From: CAYRAV01 sp964422365
GTDB taxonomy: Bacteria; Bacillota; Clostridia; Lachnospirales; Lachnospiraceae
Direction of reading: 5' to 3'
NCBI GenBank assembly: GCA_964422365.1
Contig: CAYRAV010000056.1
Location: 1-20,146, forward strand
DNA length: 20,146 nt
Below, piece after piece: positions 1 to 5,471 of this stretch; within the stretch, counting starts at the first letter, position 1, and each line of letters opens with the position of its first letter. A program made the position numbers and the translations under genes. The notes beneath the pieces are model-generated. The model saw only the letters and a program-made list of their open reading frames with translations, did not search any database and was not told the origin of the DNA.

Positions 1-1
1 G

Positions 2-574
2 AAAGAACGAAAACAACATTATGCAATGATGTATCATTTAGGGGCATATATGAAATTGCATTATGAGGGTGTAATGTTACCGTACAAGATTCTGTATGAC
101 CTTGAAAAAGCGGAACATGAGAAAAACTTTACAGAGGTAGTGCCTAATGCTTATTATCCTGCTCCGGCAGTAACGAGGGCAACGGAATATAGCAAGCCTA
201 CATATGCAGGAAACACAAAGAATTTGCCGTTAAATGACAGCGGTTTACCAAATCTTAAAGTGGATGCAGAGTATCAAAGACAATGGGAGGAATACAAACA
301 GCGTGTAGAATCGGAGAAAATGCCGCTTGATAAATGGGCGTTTTGGTTTGCCCGATTTCTGCTGCCTTATAACCTATTATCATTTACAGATTTTGATTTT
401 TGGGGCGAGATACCAAAGAACGAGGAAGCAAAGCAAGTAGTAGATAATTTAAGAGCCGCTTGCGTGGAAGCACAAACAGACTGTAAAGAACATCCAGAGG
501 AATATAATTTAGAACCTATTCCACGATTAGAAGAACATAAAACAATATATGATGTTCCTTACGGTTATATTTAA
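2..574 (+). CDS. Unrecognised protein, 5' end outside window
   Basis: The reading frame is open from base 2 and ends with TAA at 572-574, so the gene very probably starts left of the window. An internal ATG at 26 gives 182 residues. The protein is soluble-looking and rich in Glu, Lys, Tyr and Pro, with no transmembrane segment or signal peptide. A Trp/Phe-rich stretch (KWAFWFARFLLPYNLL) lies near residue 105. I do not recognise a family. It is followed after 11 bases by another small gene with a good Shine-Dalgarno, so the two are probably co-transcribed. The nearby recombinases, toxin gene and IS remnant suggest cargo or tail of a mobile element, which is inference from context only. Confidence 0.6.
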   Translation, partial: KERKQHYAMMYHLGAYMKLHYEGVMLPYKILYDLEKAEHEKNFTEVVPNAYYPAPAVTRATEYSKPTYAGNTKNLPLNDSGLPNLKVDAEYQRQWEEYKQRVESEKMPLDKWAFWFARFLLPYNLLSFTDFDFWGEIPKNEEAKQVVDNLRAACVEAQTDCKEHPEEYNLEPIPRLEEHKTIYDVPYGYI

Positions 575-585
575 GGAGGGTAGCC

Positions 586-846
586 ATGACATTTAAAAAT
601 CATGTAGAAGAAATTTTGAAAGATGAAATTAACAAAACAATTAGGCAGCAGGGTTATATTTTGGAAACTGAATTTTGTACTAAGATATGTGAAAAATATA
701 GTTTTGCTTTATATACAGTTCGTTCCATACTTAGAAGAATTTATCCAGAAATGACGTTAATAAAAAGGCGCATGTCAGACGAATTAAAAGGTTTTTATGG
801 ATTGGAAATCAAGGGTTGTCCGATTGTGTATTTTCTGAATAGGTGA
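586..846 (+). CDS. Small hypothetical protein (86 aa)
   Basis: An ATG start is preceded by AAGGAGGG at good spacing, 11 bases after the previous stop, so this looks like the second gene of the same transcript. The 86-residue basic protein is mostly predicted helix. The segment TEFCTKICEKYSFALYTVRSILRRIYPEM has the look of a winged or helix-turn-helix module (helix, turn, then a basic recognition-type helix), but I cannot name a family. Codon use resembles the upstream gene. A DNA-binding accessory protein of a mobile element is possible and unproven. Confidence 0.55.
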   Translation: MTFKNHVEEILKDEINKTIRQQGYILETEFCTKICEKYSFALYTVRSILRRIYPEMTLIKRRMSDELKGFYGLEIKGCPIVYFLNR

Positions 847-1015
847 TTACAAAGGTGTAAGAAGAAATAGCTTTTGAGGAAAAGCAAGGTCAGGAGTTTC
901 TTTCAGGACTTACAGGAAAAAGAAGATAATTATATCATGGATAAAGAAATCTAACGGTTTGCATTAACGGCAATTTGTTCTTGAAACAAAAGTTAAAACA
1001 TGATATAGTATAGAT
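847..1015 (+). other. Non-coding stretch with possible coding debris
   Basis: No complete gene is visible. Bases 865-933 can be read as a short open stretch (EEIAFEEKQGQEFLSGLTGKRR then stop) without a start codon or ribosome binding site. It looks like the tail of a lost gene. The right end carries the promoter of the antitoxin RNA. Confidence 0.35.
981..1009 (+). promoter_or_regulatory. Promoter of candidate antitoxin RNA
   Basis: TTGAAA (981-986), a 17-base spacer and TATAGT (1004-1009) form a good sigma-A promoter. It points towards the convergent toxin gene and has no ORF behind it, which fits a small-RNA promoter. Predicted start is near 1016. Confidence 0.65.
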
Positions 1016-1110
1016 ACAAAAGAGGAAACAACCGCCCACAAAGTGGTTGACCTCCGGGATAAGTTTTTAAGCCTACCTAGACCGCCAAGTACAAGGTAGG
1101 CTTATTTATT
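1016..1110 (+). ncRNA. Candidate antitoxin RNA (RatA-like) of a type I toxin
   Basis: A roughly 95-nt transcript is predicted from the promoter at 981-1009 to a hairpin terminator (arms AAGCCTACCT at 1069-1078 and AGGTAGGCTT at 1094-1103, followed by a U-rich tract). It has no plausible ORF. It runs against the toxin gene at 1201-1106 and overlaps the last bases of the ORF and its 3' UTR, the same convergent layout as TxpA/RatA of Bacillus subtilis. A second small hairpin (CAAC...GTTG, about 1028-1050) lies near its 5' end. The RNA role is inferred from arrangement; expression is not shown by sequence. Confidence 0.6.
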
Positions 1111-1111
1111 T
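1069..1111 (+). terminator. Terminator of antitoxin RNA
   Basis: A perfect 10-bp stem (AAGCCTACCT/AGGTAGGCTT) with a 15-base loop is followed by ATTTATTTT on the plus strand. The minus side lacks a U-run, so it serves mainly the plus-strand RNA. Confidence 0.7.
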
Positions 1112-1201
1112 TCGCTTGTTGTTCCTATCAATATAGGCAAGCAGCGCAATCAGGAAGTTACCGCCCAAAAATAACAGGCTTAAAATCTGGTATGTATCCA
1201 T
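1106..1201 (-). CDS. Hol-Tox/TxpA-like type I toxin peptide (31 aa)
   Basis: ATG at 1201-1199 opens MDTYQILSLLFLGGNFLIAL followed by LAYIDRNNKRK and TAA at 1108-1106. The layout, a short polar N-terminus, one hydrophobic membrane helix (about residues 5-24) and a basic tail, matches the putative holin-like toxin (Hol-Tox) group and related TxpA/BsrG peptides, which insert in the cytoplasmic membrane and stop growth when not silenced by an antisense RNA. A strong Shine-Dalgarno (GGAGGTGG) sits 5 bases before the ATG. A consensus promoter lies upstream at 1300-1272 and an opposing RNA promoter downstream at 981-1009. It is too short for standard gene callers. Toxicity is inferred from family; the peptide itself is plain in the sequence. 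Confidence 0.82.
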   Translation of the reverse strand: MDTYQILSLLFLGGNFLIALLAYIDRNNKRK

Positions 1202-1271
1202 CTGCACCACCTCCCCTCTTTTTCAAGTTTAGGGAGGCTACCACCTTGCAACACGATTGTTCCTCTTTGCC

Positions 1272-1300
1272 ATTCTACCATATTCTTTCTTTTGTGACAA
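1272..1300 (-). promoter_or_regulatory. Toxin gene promoter
   Basis: On the minus strand TTGTCA (1300-1295), a 17-base spacer and TAGAAT (1277-1272) make a good sigma-A promoter. Predicted start is near 1265, giving a 5' UTR of about 64 nt that contains a hairpin masking the Shine-Dalgarno (CCTCCC at 1237-1232 with GGGAGG at 1215-1210). Confidence 0.65.
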
Positions 1301-1344
1301 TTCCCTATCAAATTTTATCGACACTGTTTTATGTGATGTGTAAA

Positions 1345-1443
1345 CTGTCAAAATATCTTTTTTTGTTATTGTTGTTGTTTAAAGTGTCAAAATATATTGA
1401 CAAATAGATTAAATGACAGTATAATAAGACTATCAAAATATCT
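1345..1443 (+). repeat. Three direct repeats TGTCAAAATAT around recombinase promoter
   Basis: Copies are ctgtcaaaatatct (1345-1358), gtgtcaaaatatat (1384-1397) and ctatcaaaatatct (1430-1443). They flank and overlap the promoter at 1397-1425. They could be operator sites for autoregulation or binding sites for the recombinase; the sequence does not decide. Confidence 0.5.
1397..1425 (+). promoter_or_regulatory. Recombinase promoter, perfect consensus
   Basis: TTGACA (1397-1402), a 17-base spacer and TATAAT (1420-1425) match both sigma-A hexamers exactly. Start is predicted near 1432, inside the third direct repeat, giving a leader of about 46 nt. Confidence 0.8.
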
Positions 1444-1477
1444 ATAGTTTATTTGATGAAAGAAAGGCGGTACTATT

Positions 1478-2149
1478 ATGTGTAATGTATATAGTTATAT
1501 GAGGATAAGCACATCAGAGGAAAGAGATTTACAGAAGTTTACTCGCCAAGAAAGTGCATTACAGAGATATGCAAAAGAAAACAATATTGAATATCTGTTA
1601 GAGTTTAGGGAAGATAAAAGCGGAAAGAACTTTACAGAGCGTAAACAATGGCAAAAATTAGAGAGTATAGTACAGCCGGGAGATATGATTATCTTTAAAG
1701 ATATATGCAGATTTACGAGAGAAGCGGAACAGGGATATGTGAAGTATATGGAACTGTTGAATAAAGGCGTTGAATTGATTTTTATTGATAATCAGACAGT
1801 AAGTACACCATATATAAAGCAGTTATTAAATGTAGCAAAGGCACAGAATTTAGTGACAAGGACGAGCCTTGAAAGCACTGTAAAGCTGTTGCTGATAGTG
1901 GAACTAGACAGGGCAGAGCAGGAACGAAAAATAACAGTTCAAAGAATTAAGGACGGAATAGAAGCCAGTAGTAAGCGTAGTGGCAGAGCAACAGGGAAAG
2001 TTGATAAGTTGTCGGATGAATTGAAAGCAGATATACGATTATTCATCAAGGATAGAAGTATAAAGCAGATAGATTTGATGCAGAAGCATAACATAAGTAG
2101 AAATACATTGAAAAAATATGTTGAGATTGTAAAGAATGAAAATGAATAG
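1478..2149 (+). CDS. Small serine recombinase (resolvase/invertase family)
   Basis: The 223-residue protein has the resolvase catalytic domain: the N-terminal YMRIS motif supplies the nucleophile Ser11 and nearby Arg9, DKSGKNFTERKQW leads to QPGDMIIFKDICRFTRE (the equivalent of the GD...LDRLxR motif), and a long helix VELDRAEQERKITVQRIKDGIEASSKRSG follows. The C-terminal DELKADIRLFIKDRSIKQIDLMQKHNISRNTLKKY is a Hin-type helix-turn-helix. Length suits a small resolvase rather than a large serine integrase. The ATG is preceded by AAAGGCGG. It has its own consensus promoter and terminator, so it is a single-gene unit. It would cut and rejoin DNA at a short site through a 5' phosphoserine link. 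The partner site is not known. Confidence 0.88.
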   Translation: MCNVYSYMRISTSEERDLQKFTRQESALQRYAKENNIEYLLEFREDKSGKNFTERKQWQKLESIVQPGDMIIFKDICRFTREAEQGYVKYMELLNKGVELIFIDNQTVSTPYIKQLLNVAKAQNLVTRTSLESTVKLLLIVELDRAEQERKITVQRIKDGIEASSKRSGRATGKVDKLSDELKADIRLFIKDRSIKQIDLMQKHNISRNTLKKYVEIVKNENE

Positions 2150-2157
2150 CAATTATT

Positions 2158-2189
2158 GAGGGTATGTATTAAGTGCATATCCTCTTTTT
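2158..2189 (+). terminator. Recombinase terminator
   Basis: GAGGGTATG (2158-2166) pairs with CATATCCTC (2176-2184), with one G-U pair and a 9-base loop, followed by TTTTT. A second weaker hairpin, AAAGCC/GGCTTTTT, lies at 2230-2253. Confidence 0.8.
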
Positions 2190-2199
2190 GTCCGTAGGT

Positions 2200-2215
2200 A
2201 GTGGGGAGGGGGTTT
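2200..2215 (+). repeat. 16-bp direct repeat, copy 1
   Basis: AGTGGGGAGGGGGTTT occurs here and identically at 3428-3443. Each copy lies a short way past the terminator of a serine recombinase gene or fragment. Confidence 0.75.
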
Positions 2216-2309
2216 ATATGAAATCGCACAAAGCCCCTACTAAGTGGCTTTTTCTGCCGGGCATTTTCAAAAAGGCTTAGTCCTGCTGCCAATATGAAAT
2301 TTTTTTGAA

Positions 2310-2458
2310 ATGTACAAAAGGGCGGTTCTACTATATGAATATCGAGCCATGAAAGATAAGAAATAGCACGTTACAAGAAAACCGTATAAGAGTTAGAGCA
2401 AGAACTAAGCAGAGTGTCGACCGATAATGAAATAGCTGATAGAATGGGGGATTTGTAG
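2310..2458 (+). pseudogene. Frameshifted small coiled-coil protein gene
   Basis: ATG at 2310 reads MYKRAVLLYEYRAMKDKK and hits a stop. Shifting one base near 2365 restores a sensible frame, IARYKKTV, then one in-frame stop, then ELEQELSRVSTDNEIADRMGDL ending at TAG 2456-2458. The joined product of about 49 residues is a charged, heptad-like helical protein. One indel and one nonsense change point to decay. The family is not recognised. No good ribosome binding site is seen. Confidence 0.45.
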
Positions 2459-2533
2459 GATTGCTGTCAGAACCGCTGTAAATAAAAAGGCATGTTTGTT
2501 GTTTTGGGGCAGTTTATATAAGAACAAAATTTA

Positions 2534-2562
2534 TTGACAACAATAATTTCTACTGTTATACT
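2534..2562 (+). promoter_or_regulatory. Promoter of the 59-aa ORF
   Basis: TTGACA (2534-2539), a 17-base spacer and TATACT (2557-2562) form a near-consensus sigma-A promoter. The predicted start is near 2569, about 65 nt before the ATG at 2634. Confidence 0.7.
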
Positions 2563-2633
2563 AATAACATATGTCATACATTTATGGCAATTTTCAAACA
2601 TGGTTTTTTGAAATTAAATGGTAGGTGGATTAT

Positions 2634-2813
2634 ATGGAGATACAGGAACAGGCACAGCATGAAGCATTTAAAAAGACAATAAAAGCATTTATTATGAATA
2701 ATAATAATTTGAGTTCCTTTCAAAAACAGCAAGCTGTTAATCGCATAGATGCGGCTGCCCAAGAAGCAGATTTATTAGTAGAAATGTTAAGAATGTGCGG
2801 ATTTATTCAATAG
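2634..2813 (+). CDS. Small hypothetical protein (59 aa)
   Basis: I chose ATG 2634 over the in-frame GTG at 2625 because GGTAGGTGG (2619-2627 region) is spaced correctly for the ATG and the GTG has no Shine-Dalgarno. The 59-residue product, MEIQEQAQHEAFKKTIKAFI then a short Asn-rich turn and a second helix ending VEMLRMCGFIQ, looks like a two-helix acidic protein with no membrane segment. I do not recognise it. A consensus promoter upstream supports a real gene. It lies between the intact and truncated recombinases, so it may be an accessory or regulatory gene of the mobile element. Confidence 0.5.
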   Translation: MEIQEQAQHEAFKKTIKAFIMNNNNLSSFQKQQAVNRIDAAAQEADLLVEMLRMCGFIQ

Positions 2814-2949
2814 AAAAGGATTGTGAACAGTGGCGGTTAAATGTAAATCGTAACACCATTGTAGCCCCATAATAAGCCGGAAAGCCTTTATTTTTAAGGG
2901 TACACAATTATCAAAGAGATAATTACAAGAAGAATAAGATATTTAACAG

Positions 2950-2984
2950 AACCCTTGAAAGTCCAGTATTTTCAAGGGTTTTCT
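2950..2984 (+). terminator. Rho-independent terminator
   Basis: AACCCTTGAAA (2950-2960) pairs perfectly with TTTCAAGGGTT (2970-2980) over a 9-base loop, followed by TTCTTT. It probably ends the transcript of the 59-aa ORF. Confidence 0.75.
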
Positions 2985-3035
2985 TTATGTCAGTGTTTTC
3001 TAAAATTGTGGTAAAAAGTGCTGAAATTTGAAGCG

Positions 3036-3066
3036 TAGCACACACATAGCACACAAGTAGCACACA
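3036..3066 (+). repeat. Three 9-bp repeats TAGCACACA with 11-bp period
   Basis: Copies start at 3036, 3047 and 3058, so they face the same side of the helix. This spacing suggests repeated protein-binding sites or recombinase arm sites. Confidence 0.65.
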
Positions 3067-3101
3067 AATTCAGTTGACTTTTTTGGAAATAGCTGAATAT
3101 T

Positions 3102-3371
3102 ATGCGTACAATCTCATATTGTGCTTTCTGTGGGGCAAACTGGAAAGATTTAGGGGCTAAAATCGGAACAGTTCAGAGGGCAGAGGATAAGCAGATAGGA
3201 CAGAAGCAAGGGGCAAAGCTGACAACAAAGAAATCTATTGAAGCAAAGAAGCAGATACAGAAGCATAGCAAAGACTTTAATGGTACTTTATCAGATGCGG
3301 ATTGTATGAAGCTGATAGGGCTTGCAAGGAATACATTTTATAAATATAAGAGGGAATTGAAAGCAGAATAA
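3102..3371 (+). pseudogene. 3' remnant of a second serine recombinase
   Basis: The last half, from about residue 39 (GAKLTTKKSIEAKKQIQKHS to NTFYKYKRELKAE), reads like the helix-turn-helix tail of a small serine recombinase: a linker, then a DNA-binding domain ending in RNTFYKYKRE. The catalytic domain with its Ser and Arg residues is absent. The first 30 residues (MRTISYCAFCGANWKDLG...) do not belong to that family and include one lone CxxC. The nominal ATG overlaps a promoter-like -10 (TATTAT, 3098-3103) and lacks a Shine-Dalgarno. I read this as a truncated, fused relic rather than an expressed gene. Confidence 0.6.
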
Positions 3372-3382
3372 GGATTGTTTAG

Positions 3383-3415
3383 GGCAGAGTTCATATGGAC
3401 TGCGGCCTTTTTTGT
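3383..3415 (+). terminator. Probable terminator after recombinase remnant
   Basis: AGTTC (3388-3392) and GGACT (3397-3401) with flanking GC pairs form an imperfect stem, followed by GGCCTTTTTTG. It is in the same relative place as the terminator of the intact recombinase. Confidence 0.5.
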
Positions 3416-3427
3416 TGCCTATGGATA

Positions 3428-3443
3428 AGTGGGGAGGGGGTTT
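3428..3443 (+). repeat. 16-bp direct repeat, copy 2
   Basis: AGTGGGGAGGGGGTTT is identical to 2200-2215. The two copies bracket a segment of about 1.2 kb. Confidence 0.75.
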
Positions 3444-3462
3444 TGGTGTTAGTATATAACTG

Positions 3463-3609
3463 TAGACACGAAAAGTTGAACACCTTATAATAATTATCAG
3501 AAAAAAAGGAGTTGTTCAACATGGCAAAAAACCAAAAGAAGTACACCCCAGCAGGTTGAGGACAAAGCTGTTCAGGCTGCATAAAAAAATGTTCGACTTT
3601 TTGTGTCCA
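3463..3609 (+). mobile_element. 147-bp deletion derivative of an IS3-like insertion sequence
   Basis: Terminal inverted repeats of 20 bp are visible: left TAGACACGAAAAGTTGAACA (3463-3482) and right, read inwards, TGGACACAAAAAGTCGAACA (3609-3590), with 3 mismatches. Inside, an AAGGAG-type ribosome binding site precedes ATG 3521 and the peptide MAKNQKKYTPAG then TGA (3557-3559). That start resembles IS3-family OrfA transposases (basic start followed by KKYTPEFK). Nearly all of the transposase is missing, so the copy cannot move by itself but could be moved by a full element elsewhere. No clear target duplication is seen. Confidence 0.65.
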
Positions 3610-3669
3610 ATGTATTGACATAAGTCCACAAAAATCATAAGTATGGAATGAGATTAATCAAGAAAAAAG

Positions 3670-3677
3670 CATACAAA
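3670..3677 (+). promoter_or_regulatory. Possible sigma-E type -10 element before spoIIID
   Basis: CATACAAA resembles the mother-cell sigma-E -10 (CATACA-T). The start would be near 3684, about 47 nt before the ATG. The -35 is poorly defined. The assignment leans on the known sigma-E control of spoIIID. Confidence 0.3.
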
Positions 3678-3730
3678 CCGACCTCTATACATAGACTGTA
3701 AAAACAAGTTTAAGTACAGAGGTTTTATTC

Positions 3731-3991
3731 ATGAAAGGCTATATTGAAGAAAGAGCAGTAGAGATAGCTACTTATATTATTGAGCAGAATGCAACAGTGA
3801 GACAAACTGCAAAAAAGTTTGGAATTAGTAAAAGTACAGTACATAAGGATGTGACAGAAAGATTGCTGAAGATTAACCCATCTCTGGCAGGCAGGGCAAG
3901 AGTGGTTTTAGATTTGAATAAATCAGAACGGCATATCCGGGGAGGACTTGCAACCAGAGAAAAATATCTTCATGGCAAACAGGTTGTGTAA
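3731..3991 (+). CDS. spoIIID: Sporulation transcription factor SpoIIID
   Basis: The 86-residue protein matches SpoIIID along its length: an opening YIEERAVEIATYIIEQNATV, a helix-turn-helix RQTAKKFGISKSTVHKDVTERL (about 24-45), then the family hallmarks LKINPSLA and HIRGGLATREKYL with a basic tail. SpoIIID is made in the mother cell during sporulation, binds DNA as a monomer, and activates or represses many sigma-E and sigma-K genes. The start is preceded by AGAGG at workable spacing. It lies just past the mobile-element remnants and 53 nt before hemW. In many Firmicutes spoIIID sits near spoIIQ or mreB; here the left side is taken by mobile DNA. Confidence 0.95.
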   Translation: MKGYIEERAVEIATYIIEQNATVRQTAKKFGISKSTVHKDVTERLLKINPSLAGRARVVLDLNKSERHIRGGLATREKYLHGKQVV

Positions 3992-3992
3992 A

Positions 3993-4001
3993 TGCTATAA
4001 T
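3993..4001 (+). promoter_or_regulatory. Extended -10 promoter for hemW
   Basis: TGC followed by TATAAT (3996-4001) is an extended -10. The -35 position (TGGCAA, 3973-3978) is weak. It would start hemW separately from spoIIID. Confidence 0.45.
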
Positions 4002-4044
4002 AAATACAAAAAGTAAAAATATACACGCTAGAAAGGTGGAAAAC

Positions 4045-5262
4045 ATGGAACAATATCCGGAAACAGGAATTTATATTCATATTCCATTTTGTGTAAAGAA
4101 ATGTGGGTATTGTGATTTCTTATCCACACCAACAGGAAAAGAAACACAGCATAAATATGTAAATGCACTTTTAAAGGAAATGGAATACTATAAGAAGAAA
4201 TTAAAAAATTATAAAATACGGACCATTTATATAGGAGGAGGAACACCTTCTATATTAGAAGGGGTTGAGATGCAGCGTATACTAGCAGCATTGAAAAAGA
4301 TTGGAAGAAATCAGGAAATGTTAGAACAAGGCCAGATAACAGATTTCTGGGAGGAAGCAACGATAGAAGTTAATCCAGGCACAGTAACAGAGGAAAAGTT
4401 AACAATATATCTTCAAGGCAGAATTAACCGCCTAAGTATGGGATTACAATCTTCAGATAATGAGGAATTAAAATTGTTGGGACGTATTCATACTTTTGAA
4501 GAATTTACAAAAAATTATAAACTGGCAAGAAAAGTGGGTTTTAAAAATATAAGCATTGATCTAATGTCAGCATTGCCAGGACAGACATTAGAGAAATGGA
4601 AGCAATCTTTGTATCATACAATAGAATTAGAACCAGAACACATTTCTGCATATAGTCTGATTATCGAAGAAAATACATTGTTTGAAAAATTATATGGGGA
4701 AAACGGAGAAAAAAAAGATTTGCTTCCTTCAGAAGAAGTGGAAAGAGAAATGTATGAGATAACTGGTAAAATACTGAAAAAGGCAGGATATCAACGATAT
4801 GAAATTTCTAACTATGCAAAAAATGGAAAAGAATCAAAACATAATTCTTCCTATTGGCAGGGGATTGATTATATAGGAATGGGATTGGGGGCATCCTCCT
4901 GTTTTCAAAATGAAAGGTATCACAATATTGATGATTTAAATGAGTATATAAGAAATCTGGCACATGGAAAAAATGTGATAGAAGAGAGGGAAAAGCAAAC
5001 AAAAAAGTCAAAAATGGAAGAGTTTATGTTTTTGGGACTTCGTATGACAAAAGGAATTTCAAAACAGTTATTTTATAAGAAATTTTCTGTAAGATTATAT
5101 GATATTTATGGGAATATAATACAGAAGTTTATGAAAGAAGGACTTCTGCTTGAAGAAGGAGACAGACTATTTTTGAGTGATAAGGGAATTGACATAAGCA
5201 ATTGGATTTTTTCAGAATTTTTATTAGAGGAGGAGAATGAATCAGTTCAAAAACAAAGATAA
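4045..5262 (+). CDS. hemW: HemW, radical SAM heme chaperone
   Basis: ATG 4045 is preferred over the in-frame GTG 4036 because AAAGGTGG is spaced for the ATG and would overlap the GTG. The 405-residue product carries the radical SAM cluster motif C16-VKK-C20-GY-C23, then IYIGGGTPSIL, the acidic ATIEVNPGT strand, NRLSMGLQS, NISIDLMSALPGQT and HISAYSLIIEENT, and a C-terminal HemN/HemW-type helical domain (EEFMFLGLRMTKGIS). These are the marks of HemW, formerly annotated as oxygen-independent coproporphyrinogen oxidase-like. HemW binds heme and passes it to target proteins in other bacteria. In Firmicutes hemW is often next to lepA or hrcA; here it follows spoIIID and stands apart. Confidence 0.92.
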   Translation: MEQYPETGIYIHIPFCVKKCGYCDFLSTPTGKETQHKYVNALLKEMEYYKKKLKNYKIRTIYIGGGTPSILEGVEMQRILAALKKIGRNQEMLEQGQITDFWEEATIEVNPGTVTEEKLTIYLQGRINRLSMGLQSSDNEELKLLGRIHTFEEFTKNYKLARKVGFKNISIDLMSALPGQTLEKWKQSLYHTIELEPEHISAYSLIIEENTLFEKLYGENGEKKDLLPSEEVEREMYEITGKILKKAGYQRYEISNYAKNGKESKHNSSYWQGIDYIGMGLGASSCFQNERYHNIDDLNEYIRNLAHGKNVIEEREKQTKKSKMEEFMFLGLRMTKGISKQLFYKKFSVRLYDIYGNIIQKFMKEGLLLEEGDRLFLSDKGIDISNWIFSEFLLEEENESVQKQR

Positions 5263-5392
5263 AAAGTGAAAAAGCAGCAGAATGAAAGAGAAATTGTTAT
5301 AATCCAATTATGCAATGCAAGCCCATTTGAGCTGGCAGATTTTGTTCGGGAATATATATCTTGATTTTAGAATAGATTTCTAAACAAAAAAT
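5263..5392. other. Intergenic DNA after hemW
   Basis: I see no gene or clear terminator for hemW in this stretch. The right end supplies the U-tract of the convergent gene's terminator. Confidence 0.5.
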
Positions 5393-5444
5393 AACTGTTC
5401 AGCAGGAGTATTCGCACATAGGAGTTTGCACCTGCTGAATAGTT
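5385..5444 (-). terminator. Terminator of the CHAP-like gene
   Basis: A 14-bp stem (5393-5406 with 5431-5444; AACTGTTCAGCAGG against CCTGCTGAATAGTT, one G-U pair) has a 24-base loop. On the minus strand it is followed by ATTTTTTGT, so it ends the minus-strand gene at 5472. Confidence 0.8.
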
Positions 5445-5471
5445 ACATAAAGTTATGAGTTATCTGACTGG

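Larger units (their letters stand above)
2814..3101. other. Intergenic region with terminator and TAGCACACA repeats
   Basis: No gene is visible. The stretch holds a strong hairpin terminator (2950-2983), three phased TAGCACACA repeats (3036-3066) and a promoter-like pair TTGACT/TATTAT (3074-3103). Confidence 0.6.

Noticed and set aside
1192..1407. A 71-codon plus-strand ORF rich in Leu and Phe
   Set aside because: It is antisense to the toxin promoter and leader, has no ribosome binding site, and overlaps the recombinase promoter.
1939..2292. A 117-codon minus-strand ORF
   Set aside because: It is the shadow of the recombinase gene and its terminator; no start signal or family resemblance.
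3391..3621. A 76-codon minus-strand ORF
   Set aside because: It runs through the IS derivative in the wrong strand and has no ribosome binding site or family match.
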